A stretch of DNA of 64,000 bases from the NCBI RefSeq assembly GCF_019801605.1, contig NZ_JAHVIT010000001.1, forward strand, positions 930,001-994,000. Direction: 5' to 3'. The translations under genes and the position numbers were made by a program. Under the pieces are notes generated by a model. It was not told where the DNA came from and did not search any database. It was given only the letters and a program-made list of their open reading frames with translations. Origin of the DNA: Maritimibacter alkaliphilus (GTDB lineage Bacteria > Pseudomonadota > Alphaproteobacteria > Rhodobacterales > Rhodobacteraceae). Positions 53,447 through 62,560 of this stretch are shown here, one piece after another. Every line of letters begins with the position of its first letter. The first letter of the stretch is position 1.

Positions 53447-54930
53447 GCCGCGCCTTTCCTGCGGCGCAGCCGTGCCAGGATCGGGGCACGCAGCGCGGGT
53501 TCCACCATCAGCGTCAGGGCAACGTAGACCACGAGCGAGGGCAGGGCCATGACGAAGGCATGGAGCAGCGGATTGATCTGCGGCAGCAGGTCGGCCTCGC
53601 GCTCCCAGATCAGGATCGCGGCGGCGGCGGCCAGCGGCAGCAGCAGGCGCTTGCAGTTGGCCGCCACCTCCAGCCCGTCGATCCCGGCATAGCGGCGCAG
53701 CATCGGCAGGGTGATGGCGAGGGTGATCACGGCGATTGCCACCTGCATCCAGGCCACCGCGAGCAACCCGCCGGTCATGGCGGCGCCGAGCGTCAGCACG
53801 ACGGTGACGATCATCAGCCGCGCGGTGAGCCAGGGCAGGCGGCCCACTTCGCCCGCGATGGTCAGCACCGGCTCGGTCACCACGCCGACAAGGGCGATGG
53901 CCCGCGCGGCGGCAAGGATCGCGACCACATGCAGCGCGGGCAGCCATTCCTCGCCCAGAAGGCCATGGACGATGTCCCCGGACATGACCGCGACCCACAT
54001 GAAGATCGGCAGGGCGATGGCAGAGAGGATCTTGAAGAAGCCATTGGCGGCGGACTGGAAACCGGCGGTGGAGCCGTCGTGTTCATCCCGCGCGTGCCGG
54101 AACAGGTTCCACGCCAGCACCTGCGTCGGGACCGAGACGATCTCTCCGACCGATCCGACGAGGCGTTCCGCCGCGCGGTAGTAGCCCACGGCCGCCGGGC
54201 CGAGGAAACCGCCGATGATGAAGGTTGCCACGTAGAGGCGGACGTTGATGATCAGCCGACTGGTGAACATCCGCGCCGAGAAGGCCCAGAGATCGCGCCG
54301 CTCCGCCTTCGGCATCCCGAGGGCCGGGGCCATGCGCGTGAAGACGAAGCTGAGCCCGAGGTGGGTGGTCTGGTAGGCGAGCCGCCCGTAGGCCAGCGAG
54401 AAGAGGCCGGCACCGTTCAGCAGCGCCGTGACCGCGACCGCCAGGCCGGCCAGTTCTCCGGTGATCTCGCAGATGGCGGAGGCCTTGAGCCGGTTGCCCC
54501 AGATCATCACGCCCTTCTGGGCGGAGGAGATCGTGGCGAGGAAGACCCAGACCGAGAACAGCGAGAAGAGATGGCCGGTGTCGGCCCCCAGACCGAAGAC
54601 GGGCAGGGCATATCCGGTCGCCACGCCGACGGCGCCGACGGCGAGGCCCGCGATCATCGCAAGCGCCAGCACCTGCCGCGGGACCCGGGAATCACCGGAC
54701 CACGACATGATGTAAGGCGCCCATCCGACCTCCGCCACGCGGAGCAGAATTATGGCAACCGCGGACACGAGGGCGAAGGCGCCGAACTCGGCCGGGGACA
54801 GGATCCGGGCGGCAATGATGAAGATCGCCAGTTGGCAACCCTGCGAGATGACGCGCTCCAGCGCTGTCATCGCCCCGGACCCGATGAGGCCCTTCCGTTG
54901 GCCCGAGGTCGTTTTTTCGGCGCGTGTCAC
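53443..54930 (-). CDS. Polysaccharide flippase (Wzx-like, MOP superfamily)
   Basis: A 495-aa membrane protein with about 12-14 hydrophobic helices. N-terminal GAMTALERVISQGCQLAIFIIAARILSPAEFGAFALV (cut: RILSPAEFGAFAL is the family hallmark), then LRVAEVGWAPYI, YYRAAERLVGSVGEIVSVP and repeated long helices to the end. It would flip lipid-linked repeat units to the periplasm for the Wzy-like polymerase. The start is GTG 54930 preceded by GGTGAG. It shares an operon with the methyltransferase and is divergent from the ExoY-like gene. Confidence 0.87.
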   Translation of the reverse strand: MTRAEKTTSGQRKGLIGSGAMTALERVISQGCQLAIFIIAARILSPAEFGAFALVSAVAIILLRVAEVGWAPYIMSWSGDSRVPRQVLALAMIAGLAVGAVGVATGYALPVFGLGADTGHLFSLFSVWVFLATISSAQKGVMIWGNRLKASAICEITGELAGLAVAVTALLNGAGLFSLAYGRLAYQTTHLGLSFVFTRMAPALGMPKAERRDLWAFSARMFTSRLIINVRLYVATFIIGGFLGPAAVGYYRAAERLVGSVGEIVSVPTQVLAWNLFRHARDEHDGSTAGFQSAANGFFKILSAIALPIFMWVAVMSGDIVHGLLGEEWLPALHVVAILAAARAIALVGVVTEPVLTIAGEVGRLPWLTARLMIVTVVLTLGAAMTGGLLAVAWMQVAIAVITLAITLPMLRRYAGIDGLEVAANCKRLLLPLAAAAAILIWEREADLLPQINPLLHAFVMALPSLVVYVALTLMVEPALRAPILARLRRRKGAA

Positions 54931-55284
54931 GTTGCGTTTCTCACCCGGGCGTGAACGCCGGAGTCCTTGTTTTGTAAGGGAAGGGCCTGTAGGTGCATCC
55001 GGAGTAGCGCCCGAACGCGCGAGGTGTCAACGCCTTCGCCCGGATAGGAGCGCTATCCGAAAGAGTTGTTGCGGGTCGCATCTTGTTTTCTTTATGTATT
55101 GGTTTCCGGATCGTGGCGAGAATGTGTTCTCGGAGTGACTGAAACCGATTGTTTTTGTGACGGGAACAGATTGTCCATCTCGAAACAGTCGCGCAAATCC
55201 TCCCAACAGGTTAACCCATCGTTATCCAGTTCGGTGTGTGGGGGCACATTTGAGAGGAAGGGGTCGCCCCGGCGGCCAGCTGCT
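54931..55284. other. 354-nt divergent promoter region, flippase / ExoY-like gene
   Basis: No gene is seen. The central part (55060-55230) is AT-rich relative to the genes (TTGTTTTCTTTATGTATTGG, GTTAACCCATCGTTATCC) and must contain the divergent promoters. The 73 codons in frame ahead of the ExoY-like start lack family similarity and are not taken as coding. Confidence 0.4.
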
Positions 55285-55989
55285 ATGTCTGTTGATGATT
55301 TTCACCTCAGCTCGTTCAAGCAGGAGCGCGCCATCGGCCGTCTCCGTCTTGCAACGCAGAACGGACTGGCGCGGGCGAGGAAACTCGACCCTAAGCGCCT
55401 GACCGATATTGTTCTTTCCGCAGCGGCCTTGCTGTTTTTTGCACCGTTTCTCCTGGGCACGGCTCTCGTGATCTGGATTGCGGATGGCCGCCCGATCCTG
55501 TTTGCCCATGAACGCGTAGGGCTGAACGGCACGCCGTTCAAATGCCTCAAGTTCCGCACCATGGTGCGGGATGCGGACGCCCGGCTTGCCAAGCTTCTGG
55601 AAGAAGACGAAGTGATCCGGAACGAGTGGCTCACGCAGCGCAAGCTGACGAAAGACCCGCGCCTGCATGTCCTGGGCAACTTCCTGCGGAAAAGCTCTCT
55701 CGATGAACTTCCCCAGCTTATCAACGTGTTGCGTGGCGACATGTCGATCGTGGGCCCGCGGCCGGTGGTGGCGGAAGAGGCGCGCTTCTACGGCGATGAC
55801 TTCGAGGCCTACAAGTCCGTGCGTCCCGGTCTGACTGGCGCCTGGCAGGTGTCCGGCCGATCGAACACGACCTACGCCGAGCGGGTTGCGCTGGATGTCG
55901 ACTATGTCGAGACCCACAGCTTCGTCGGGGACCTGCGGATCATGGCGAAGACGGTCAAGATCGTCCTCTTCATGGTCGGCGCGCGCTGA
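55285..55989 (+). CDS. ExoY-like undecaprenyl-phosphate sugar transferase
   Basis: A 234-aa initiating glycosyltransferase. One N-terminal membrane segment (IVLSAAALLFFAPFLLGTALV) and the bacterial sugar transferase domain: FAHERVGLNGTPFKCLKFRTMV, LRKSSLDELPQLINVLRGDMSIVGPRP, YKSVRPGLTGAWQVSGRSNTTYAERV. It transfers the first sugar-1-phosphate to undecaprenyl phosphate at the inner membrane. The start ATG 55285 gives the short ExoY-type N-terminus; its ribosome site is weak. Confidence 0.92.
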   Translation: MSVDDFHLSSFKQERAIGRLRLATQNGLARARKLDPKRLTDIVLSAAALLFFAPFLLGTALVIWIADGRPILFAHERVGLNGTPFKCLKFRTMVRDADARLAKLLEEDEVIRNEWLTQRKLTKDPRLHVLGNFLRKSSLDELPQLINVLRGDMSIVGPRPVVAEEARFYGDDFEAYKSVRPGLTGAWQVSGRSNTTYAERVALDVDYVETHSFVGDLRIMAKTVKIVLFMVGAR

Positions 55990-56329
55990 TCCCGCATAGC
56001 GACAGGCTCTCACCCGGGTCCTCCGGATGCGATGTAACTCACTGAACTGACTGAGGGATCATCAGGATCCAGCCGGGGCAGGGACGCACCATCCCATCGG
56101 CCTCGGCGCGCCTTTTGGCCGGTCCTGCTGTCATGTGGGGAAGGTCTGGCGCTCTCGCCACTGTCGGGACAACCGCAACGGTCCCGATCCTGTCACGCGG
56201 CGCCTTGCGCCTTGGGGCATTCGCCCGCGGACAGATCGACATCACGCCCCTCGGGGCGCTGTCAGTCTCTTGCCCCGGACTTGCGGGGCCTGCCGGTGGA
56301 TGTCCCCGCGGGGACCCCGGCCTGCTGTC
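55990..56329. other. 340-nt region between ExoY-like gene and small membrane protein
   Basis: No gene recognised. It contains the 14-nt palindrome GTCCCCGCGGGGAC (56302-56315), downstream of the small minus-strand gene and possibly its terminator, and several GC-rich inverted repeats. Confidence 0.4.
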
Positions 56330-56470
56330 TCAGCCGAACACGGCCATTGCGATGCCGCCCCAGAAGACCGCGCAGCCTGCGACAACGCCAAGGCGCATCA
56401 TGCGGCCGGCAAAGGCGTCAGCGCTTTCCTTGGAGGAGGCTTTGTAGGGGAGATCAGCAATATAAGCCAT
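56330..56470 (-). CDS. Small single-pass membrane protein, 46 aa
   Basis: ATG 56470 is preceded by GAAGGA with 9 nt spacing. The frame encodes a polar N-terminal half (MAYIADLPYKASSKESADAF) and a C-terminal membrane helix (LGVVAGCAVFWGGIAMAVFG), then TGA. The clear ribosome site, the amphipathic-plus-TM design and the position in a gap of the EPS locus support a real gene. Function unknown; a small membrane regulator or accessory subunit is possible. Too short for default gene callers. Confidence 0.6.
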   Translation of the reverse strand: MAYIADLPYKASSKESADAFAGRMMRLGVVAGCAVFWGGIAMAVFG

Positions 56471-56607
56471 CGTGGTCTGTCCTTCGGTCTCTGTGTTCCG
56501 GTGCTGGGGGCAACTGAGGAACGCGGGGGCGGAAGCAGGGGTGCTTCGCTGCTAGCCTCCTTAGAACAGACGAATCGGAGCGTAACGTTGACCGGAATGT
56601 GTTCAAA

Positions 56608-57486
56608 ATGAGATTGCTTGTCGGAATTGCCACAACGGGCCGGGCCCCCATCCTGACCGAGACGGTCCGGGCCCTGATCCAGCAGGATCGGCAGCCCGAT
56701 GGCCTGCTGTTGAGCGTCGGCGGCCCCGGCGACCTTGAGCCCGGGGCACTCGAGGACCTGCCGTTCCCGGTGGACGTGCTCGAGGGGCCCAAGGGGCTGA
56801 CCAAACAGCGCAATCGCATGATCGAGGCCTGCGGCCCCGATGACGTGGTCATGATGATCGACGACGATTTCCTGATGGCGCCCGATTACCTGACGCGCTG
56901 CGAGGAGGTCTTTGCCGCCCATCCGGACGTGGTCATGCTGACCGGCACCGTTCTGGCTGATGGCATCGGCGGGGCCGGTTTCGATCACGCCATGGGCCGG
57001 ACGCGGCTGGAGGAGGGGCTCAGAACCCCCGCCACCGGCGACCTGGCCGAGGTCTACAACGGCTATGGCTGCAACATGGCCTTCCGGGTCGGTCCGGCGC
57101 TTGCCTCGGGGCTGCGCTTTGACGAGGACCTGCCGCTCTATGGCTGGCTGGAGGACGTGGACTTCTCGCGCCGGCTGGCGGCGCACGGGCGGATCGTCAA
57201 GGCGGGGGCCACGCGGGGCGTGCACCTCGGCACCAAGACGGGGCGGACGCCGGGGGTCAAGCTGGGCTACTCCCAGATCGTCAACCCGGTCTACATGATC
57301 CGCAAGGGCACTCTGGCCCCGCGCCGCGCCTATCGCCTGATGCTGGGCAATATCGGCAAGAACATTCTGCGCACCCCCTGTCCCGAACCCTGGATCGATC
57401 GCTGGGGGCGGCTGAAGGGCAACCTGCTGGCCCTCGCCGATGTTGCCCGCGGTCGGGTTGATCCAATGCGCGTGATGGAGATGTGA
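56608..57486 (+). CDS. Glycosyltransferase family 2
   Basis: A 292-aa GT-A-fold inverting glycosyltransferase. N-terminal LLVGIATTGRAPILTETVRAL, then GPKGLTKQRNRMIEAC, the metal-binding DDD in VVMMIDDDFLMAPDYL, and a late GYGCNMAFRVG plus YGWLEDVDFSRRL (catalytic-base region). Start ATG 56608 is preferred; GTG 56599 is only 3 nt from GGA. It adds a sugar to the EPS repeat unit. The acyltransferase gene follows at once. Confidence 0.87.
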   Translation: MRLLVGIATTGRAPILTETVRALIQQDRQPDGLLLSVGGPGDLEPGALEDLPFPVDVLEGPKGLTKQRNRMIEACGPDDVVMMIDDDFLMAPDYLTRCEEVFAAHPDVVMLTGTVLADGIGGAGFDHAMGRTRLEEGLRTPATGDLAEVYNGYGCNMAFRVGPALASGLRFDEDLPLYGWLEDVDFSRRLAAHGRIVKAGATRGVHLGTKTGRTPGVKLGYSQIVNPVYMIRKGTLAPRRAYRLMLGNIGKNILRTPCPEPWIDRWGRLKGNLLALADVARGRVDPMRVMEM

Positions 57487-57488
57487 CC

Positions 57489-58688
57489 ATGACCCTGCAC
57501 CGAGATATCCCGACGCTTCCCGCCGCGCCCGCCCTCGGGGCCAAGGCCCGTCCGCCCGCCGAGGCGGCCGCAGGCGGGGCCGTGTCGGGACAGCCGTCGG
57601 AGAGCAAGGTGCAGGGGCATATCTACGGCATGGACCTGATGCGCTTCGCCGCCGCGATGATGGTCGTGCTCTACCATCTGGGCACCTACGGCGCGGCGAC
57701 CCCGATCTTCGACCCGCCGGTGAGCGAACGCGCCTTTCCCGCGCTGTCGCAGATCACATGGGCCGGATGGGTCGGGGTGCAGGTCTTCTTCGTCATCTCG
57801 GGCTTCGTCATTTCCGCCAGCCTGCGGCAGGGCAGCGTCTCGCGCTTTGCCGGCAAGCGGGCGGTGCGCATCCTGCCGACGCTCTGGGTCTGCACCACGC
57901 TGGCGCTGCTGATCCGGCTGGCCTGGGGCGAGCCGGTGGGCGACCGGGTGGCGGACTGGATGCGGGCGTTTTTCCTGTCCCCGAAAGGGCCTTACATCGA
58001 CGGCGTGGTCTGGACCCTCGTGGTCGAGGCGGTCTTCTACGTGGTGATCGGCACCGGGGTCTGGCTGGCCGGGCGCCTGCGGATCCCGCGCCCCGTGCTG
58101 TTGGACTGGGGCGCCCTTGTGCTCGCAGTGGCGAGTGCCGGTTTCCTCACGCTCTATGTCCTCAGCGCGATCGAGGCGCCGGCGCTGCACGCGCGGCTCA
58201 GCTGGTTCGGCTTCAAGGTCGTGCTGCTGCATCACGGGGTCTTCTTCGCCGCCGGCATGGCGCTCTCGGCGATCCACCGGATGGGGCCGACGCCGCTGCG
58301 GAACACGACCTTCCGCATCGCGATGATCTTTGGCATCGGCGAGATCTATGCCAAGGCCGACATGGGGGCGGCCTCTCTCTACCCGCTGGCGATCTTCCTG
58401 CTGATGATGGTGGCGCTGCATGTCTCGCTCACCGCGAACCAGAAGATCGGCGCGCTGCCGCTTGCCAGCCATTCGCCGACGCTGGGTCTGATGTCCTACC
58501 CGATCTACCTGTGCCACTTCACGCTCGGCATGTATCTCGTGCCGTTCCTGGAGCCCTACGTGGGCAACGCGGCGCTGCTGATGACGGTGACGCTGCTGGC
58601 GACGCTGACGCTGGCCTATCTGATCACCCGGGGGCCGGAACCCTGGCTGCAGGCGCGGCTGAGGGCCGTGCTTCTGCCCCGGCGCTGA
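57489..58688 (+). CDS. Membrane acyltransferase (acyltransferase family 3)
   Basis: A 399-aa multi-pass O-acyltransferase of the OafA/WecH type. IYGMDLMRFAAAMMVVLYHL carries the family Arg/His motif, followed by GVQVFFVISGFVISASL, RFAGKRAVRILPTLW and WTLVVEAVFYVV; the C-terminus has further helices ending YPIYLCHFTLGMYLV. It O-acetylates or otherwise acylates the polysaccharide. ATG 57489 has GGAG 8 nt upstream; GTG 57483 overlapping the previous stop is the alternative. Last gene of the EPS locus. Confidence 0.9.
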   Translation: MTLHRDIPTLPAAPALGAKARPPAEAAAGGAVSGQPSESKVQGHIYGMDLMRFAAAMMVVLYHLGTYGAATPIFDPPVSERAFPALSQITWAGWVGVQVFFVISGFVISASLRQGSVSRFAGKRAVRILPTLWVCTTLALLIRLAWGEPVGDRVADWMRAFFLSPKGPYIDGVVWTLVVEAVFYVVIGTGVWLAGRLRIPRPVLLDWGALVLAVASAGFLTLYVLSAIEAPALHARLSWFGFKVVLLHHGVFFAAGMALSAIHRMGPTPLRNTTFRIAMIFGIGEIYAKADMGAASLYPLAIFLLMMVALHVSLTANQKIGALPLASHSPTLGLMSYPIYLCHFTLGMYLVPFLEPYVGNAALLMTVTLLATLTLAYLITRGPEPWLQARLRAVLLPRR

Positions 58689-58875
58689 GGCCGGGCAGAC
58701 CGGGGCCGAGGCCGCAATCGAGCCAGCGGGGCAGGCGGGGCGTGCTGCCCTTCCGGGCCTGCCGCAGGGTCAACTGGCCTGCTGCCCAAATCGTTCGCGT
58801 ACCAACTTCATTCCGCCGCTCTCGTTCGCGTGATGCTTGACGCACGGGCGCGGGCCCTCGCAACATCCTCGCGAG

Positions 58876-58910
58876 GTGTACACAGATCACCCTGTGTCAC
58901 GAAAGTGACA
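58876..58910 (+). promoter_or_regulatory. two dyads upstream of the ABC importer operon
   Basis: The palindrome GTGTACAC (58876-58883) and TGTCAC-gaaa-GTGACA (58895-58910), 54-89 nt before the binding-protein start. The second could be a protein site, or an RNA hairpin with a GNRA (GAAA) loop in the leader. The 276-nt gap 58689-58964 holds nothing else I recognise. Confidence 0.4.
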
Positions 58911-58964
58911 ACAAGGACCGGGGCAAACCCGGCCATGATCCCACGGAATGGAGGAATGACCCCA

Positions 58965-61016
58965 ATGAAGACGCGCATGAGGACTTTGCTGCTGACGGCA
59001 GCGGCCGGTTCGCTGATGGCGGGCACGGCAGTCGCCGAATGTCCCGCGGTCACCCAGGCTGACATGATGGGCGTGACGCCCGGCGATTTCAGCCAGCAGA
59101 TGGAACTGGCGGATTTCACCGCCGCCGCCAGCTGCGAGATGTCCTACTCGGAAAACCCCGAGATGGCCGAGCTGAACGCCGCGATCCGCGGCAACCCCGA
59201 ACTGCCCCCGCTGGCCGAGCGCCTGCCGGAAGAGCCGCTGGTCGTGATCCCCTATGCCTCCGTCGGCAGCTACGGCGGGACGCTGCGTGCGCTCTCCAAC
59301 GCGACCGAGGCGGGCACCTCCGACTTCCTGTCGGTGCGTCACGTGAACCTCGTGCGCTATGCGGACGACCTGCAGACCATCGTGCCGAGCGTGGCCAAGT
59401 CCTGGGAATGGAACGAGGATTTCACCCAGCTGACCTTCCACCTGCGCAAGGGCCACAAGTGGTCGGACGGCGCGCCCTTCACCTCGGCCGACGTGAAGTT
59501 CTGGTATGACAACATCTCGCTCGATCCGAAGGTGATCGAGAAGCCCAAGGATTACGTCCTCGTGGCCGGCGAGCCGATGACCGTCGACACGCCCGACGAT
59601 GAAACCGTCATCTTCAACCTGCCGTCGCCCAAGCCGGGCCTGCTGGCACACTTCGCCACCACCTTCGCGCAGGCCTTCCTGCCCAAGCATTTCCTTGGCC
59701 AGTACCACCCCGATATCAACCCCGATGCGGATGCCCTGGCGCAGGAAGCGGGCTACGAGACCGGGCTGGCAGTGATCTCGGCCTATTTCGGCAACTCGGA
59801 CTGGACCGACACGCCGACGCCGATGCTGAACAGCCCTGACAAGGTGGGCAAACTGGCCAAGGACACCTATCCGACGCTGGAGAGCCACATCTACGTCTCC
59901 GAGACCACCGAGGGCCGCAAGCTGGTGGCCAACCCCTACTTCTTCATGGTCGACACCACGGGCCAGCAGCTGCCCTACATCTCGCGTCAGGATGAGCTCT
60001 ATGCCAACGACAACGAGGTGCGGATCCTGAAGCTGGTCAACGGCGAAGTGGATTACAAATCTCAATCCCTTACGCTAGCTGCGGCGCCTATCCTTCTGGA
60101 AAGCCAGGAAAAAGGCGACTACGCAATCCAGCTGAAGCCGACCATCGCGATGCCGACCTTCTCGTTCAACGTGACCTCGGCCGACGAGGGCAAGCGCGAG
60201 GTCTTCGGCAATCTCGAGTTCCGCAAGGCGATGTCGATCGCCATCAACCGGGACGAGCTGAACGAGACCTCCTTCTTCGGTCAGGGCGAACCCAAGCAGT
60301 TCATCGGCTTCTCGCCCACGCCCAGCTTCGTCGATCCCGAGCTGACCTCGCTCTATGCCGAATATGACCCCGAGGGCGCCAAGACGATGCTGGACGGCAT
60401 CGGAATGGTCGACACCGACGGCGACGGCTACCGCGAGCTGCCCAACGGCGAGAAGATCGTGCTGAACATGCAGTTCGCCACCCAGGGCATCGGCGGCGAG
60501 GTTGTCGAACTGGTCGCCCAGTACTGGGCCGACGTGGGCGTGCAGACCGCGGTCAAGGAAGTCACCCCGGACGAATACCGCTCGGCGCAATCCTCCAACC
60601 AGCTCGATGTGGGCATGTGGGAGAAGGGCCAGCCGGTCGCCATCGTTCTGGGCAACAACGAGCTCTGGGTGCCGCCCTTCGAAAACTACTTCGCGCACCG
60701 CACGGGCATGCTGTGGGCCGAATGGGTCGAAAGCGGCGGGGCCAGCGGTGTCGAGCCGCCAGCCTTCGTGAAGGAGCTGATGGACGACGTGAACGCCTTC
60801 CAGGGCGCGACCCCGGGCTCGGAAGAGCAGGCGACGATCGGCGCCAAGATGGCCAAGACCATGACCGAGAACCTGCTCTTCATCGGCACGGTTCAGGCGC
60901 CCAACGTGATCTATTCGCGCAACGCCCTGAAGAACATGGCCGAGTTCAAGACCCAGTCCTACGAATACTACCGGACCTATCCCTATCTCGCCGCCCAGTG
61001 GTGGCTGGACGAGTGA
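58965..61016 (+). CDS. ABC transporter substrate-binding protein (family 5, oligopeptide-type)
   Basis: A 683-aa secreted binding protein. Signal peptide MKTRMRTLLLTAAAGSLMAG with likely cleavage after AVA-E. The family 5 body contains PYASVGSYGGTLR, VPSVAKSWEWNEDFTQLTFHL, SDGAPFTSADVKFWYD and FRKAMSIAINRDEL. It is longer than the usual ~530 aa, like a subgroup seen with long permeases. Start ATG 58965 lies 9 nt after GGAGG; ATG 58956 is too close. The ligand (peptide, opine, glycoside) cannot be read from sequence. Heads the importer operon. Confidence 0.9.
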   Translation: MKTRMRTLLLTAAAGSLMAGTAVAECPAVTQADMMGVTPGDFSQQMELADFTAAASCEMSYSENPEMAELNAAIRGNPELPPLAERLPEEPLVVIPYASVGSYGGTLRALSNATEAGTSDFLSVRHVNLVRYADDLQTIVPSVAKSWEWNEDFTQLTFHLRKGHKWSDGAPFTSADVKFWYDNISLDPKVIEKPKDYVLVAGEPMTVDTPDDETVIFNLPSPKPGLLAHFATTFAQAFLPKHFLGQYHPDINPDADALAQEAGYETGLAVISAYFGNSDWTDTPTPMLNSPDKVGKLAKDTYPTLESHIYVSETTEGRKLVANPYFFMVDTTGQQLPYISRQDELYANDNEVRILKLVNGEVDYKSQSLTLAAAPILLESQEKGDYAIQLKPTIAMPTFSFNVTSADEGKREVFGNLEFRKAMSIAINRDELNETSFFGQGEPKQFIGFSPTPSFVDPELTSLYAEYDPEGAKTMLDGIGMVDTDGDGYRELPNGEKIVLNMQFATQGIGGEVVELVAQYWADVGVQTAVKEVTPDEYRSAQSSNQLDVGMWEKGQPVAIVLGNNELWVPPFENYFAHRTGMLWAEWVESGGASGVEPPAFVKELMDDVNAFQGATPGSEEQATIGAKMAKTMTENLLFIGTVQAPNVIYSRNALKNMAEFKTQSYEYYRTYPYLAAQWWLDE

Positions 61017-61111
61017 TCCGGATCTCGTAAGACCCGACCCCGGGCGGCATCACCGCCCGGGGCCTCCGCCACGTGACGGCACATGTGCCGCCCCCAGCCG
61101 GATCGGAGCCC

Positions 61112-62122
61112 ATGCTGCAATTCGCCCGTTTCGCCGCCGTGCGCGCCGCCATGGCGCTGTTCACGCTGCTGCTTGTCTCGCTCATCGTCTTCTCGCTCAT
61201 GGAGCTTGTGCCGGGGACATGTGCCGAACGCTACCTCGCCTTCAAGAACACCCAGGGGTCGGGCATCTCCATCGCCGATATCGAGGCGGAGGAACGTCGT
61301 CTCGGCCTCGACCGGCCGTTCCTGATCCGCTGGGGCAGCTGGGTCGGCAATGTCTTCGTGAAGGGCGAGTTCGGCGACAGCTGCATCCTGCGGCTCAACA
61401 TCAATGACCTCCTGGGCGACAAGTTCCTGATCTCGGCGGCGATCTGTTTTGCCTCGCTGATTCTGGCCTACCTGATCGCGATACCGGTGGGGATATTGTC
61501 CGCCTCCTCGACCTCAGCGGTGCTGAACGGCTCGTTGCGCTTCGTCAGTTACCTCGGCCTCGCCATGCCAAACTTCCTTCTGGCGCTGATGATCATGCTC
61601 TTCTCGACCGTGATGTTCGGGGATTCCATGACCGGCCTCTTCTCCAACGCCTACCGGGATGCGCCTTGGAGCCTGGCCAAGCTGGGCGATTTCCTGAGCC
61701 GCGCCTGGTTGCCAGTCTTCATTCTCGGCTGGTCGGCCACCGCTTTCGCACTCCAGACCGTGCGCGCGCTGATGCTGGACGAGAACGACAAGCTCTATGT
61801 CACCGCGGCGCGCGCCCGCGGGCTCTATGGCCGGCGGCTGCTCTGGCGCTATCCGGCGCGCCATGCGCTCGGGCCGATCGTGAACTCGCTCGGCTTCGAC
61901 CTGAACCGGATCTTCAACGAACTGCCCATCGTGGCGATGATCCTGACCCTGACCGAGGCGGGTTCGCTCCTGCTGGAAAGCTTGGCGCGGTCCAATGACC
62001 AGCAGTTGGCGGGGGCGATCATCTTCCTGCTGACGGCGACCATCGTGGGGCTGAACTTCGTGACCGACATCGCGCTTGCGCTGATCGACCCGCGGGTCCG
62101 GAAATCGGTGATGGGGGGATGA
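61112..62122 (+). CDS. ABC transporter permease, DppB-like
   Basis: A 336-aa inner-membrane permease: first helix AAMALFTLLLVSLIVFSLMELVPG, then ISAAICFASLILAYLIAIPVGI, YLGLAMPNFLLALMIMLF, the EAA-type loop YVTAARARGLYGRRLLWRYP and LTEAGSLLLESLARSND. Start ATG 61112 has GGAG 5 nt before it; GTG 61073 only adds a non-conserved tail. Pairs with the second permease, but a 438-nt gap separates them. Confidence 0.9.
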   Translation: MLQFARFAAVRAAMALFTLLLVSLIVFSLMELVPGTCAERYLAFKNTQGSGISIADIEAEERRLGLDRPFLIRWGSWVGNVFVKGEFGDSCILRLNINDLLGDKFLISAAICFASLILAYLIAIPVGILSASSTSAVLNGSLRFVSYLGLAMPNFLLALMIMLFSTVMFGDSMTGLFSNAYRDAPWSLAKLGDFLSRAWLPVFILGWSATAFALQTVRALMLDENDKLYVTAARARGLYGRRLLWRYPARHALGPIVNSLGFDLNRIFNELPIVAMILTLTEAGSLLLESLARSNDQQLAGAIIFLLTATIVGLNFVTDIALALIDPRVRKSVMGG

Positions 62123-62560
62123 GGATGCCTATCGCTGATCTGATCGCCCTCCATCTGCCGCGTCGGGCCAGTTCCGAAGGCCGTTGTAGAACGCGACACA
62201 CAAATGCACCGCGCTGTGACGCCTCACGGTCGTCCTGCACTGCCTACTATCTGGCACCTCGCGCCCGACCCGAGGGGGGGGGCAGAGCGCCCTCCCTGGG
62301 GGGAGGGTCGGGCGCGGCGCAGGGCCTTGGCCCTGCGCTGGGGAGCCACATGGATGGCCCGCAGAAGGGAAGCCGTGCGACGGCACTGCGTGAATGCATC
62401 CGCACTGTTCCCTTGCGCACCGCCACCCGTGGCCCCACCCACCGGATCGGGAGGGCCGCGTGATGCACACGATGATGACCCGCGCCGAAGCCCTCTACCT
62501 GCCGCTGCCGCGTAGCACCCCGCCGGCCAAGGCCTGCGACACGACCAAGGGAGCCCCGAA
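62123..62560. other. 438-nt gap between the two permease genes
   Basis: Unusually long for a dppB-dppC pair. It holds R2 copy 2 (62256-62349) and a 34-codon frame from ATG 62463 (MMTRAEALYLPLPRSTPPAK ...) whose stop overlaps the second permease start as ATGA. The short frame has no clear ribosome site. Another frame starts on the first permease's stop (ATG 62119) but runs through the repeat. Confidence 0.5.
62256..62349 (+). repeat. R2 GC-rich multi-hairpin repeat, copy 2
   Basis: Outer 12-bp stem CGCGCCCGACCC (62260-62271) with GGGTCGGGCGCG (62305-62316); an inner CCTCCC/GGGAGG stem (62291-62306, competing with the outer one); then hairpin GCGCAGGGCC-tt-GGCCCTGCGC (62317-62338); ending GGGAGCCAC (62341-62349). 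Same layout as copy 1 at 18340-18430. Confidence 0.85.

Noticed and set aside
53311-54954. A 547-aa plus-strand frame opposite the flippase
   Set aside because: The product is low-complexity Gln/Arg/Asp/Gly-rich and antisense to a clear membrane protein.
62119-62463. A 114-aa frame starting on the stop of the first permease (ATGA)
   Set aside because: The overlap looks attractive, but most of the frame translates the R2 repeat and the composition is unlike a protein. It may be the remains of a broken junction, not a gene.
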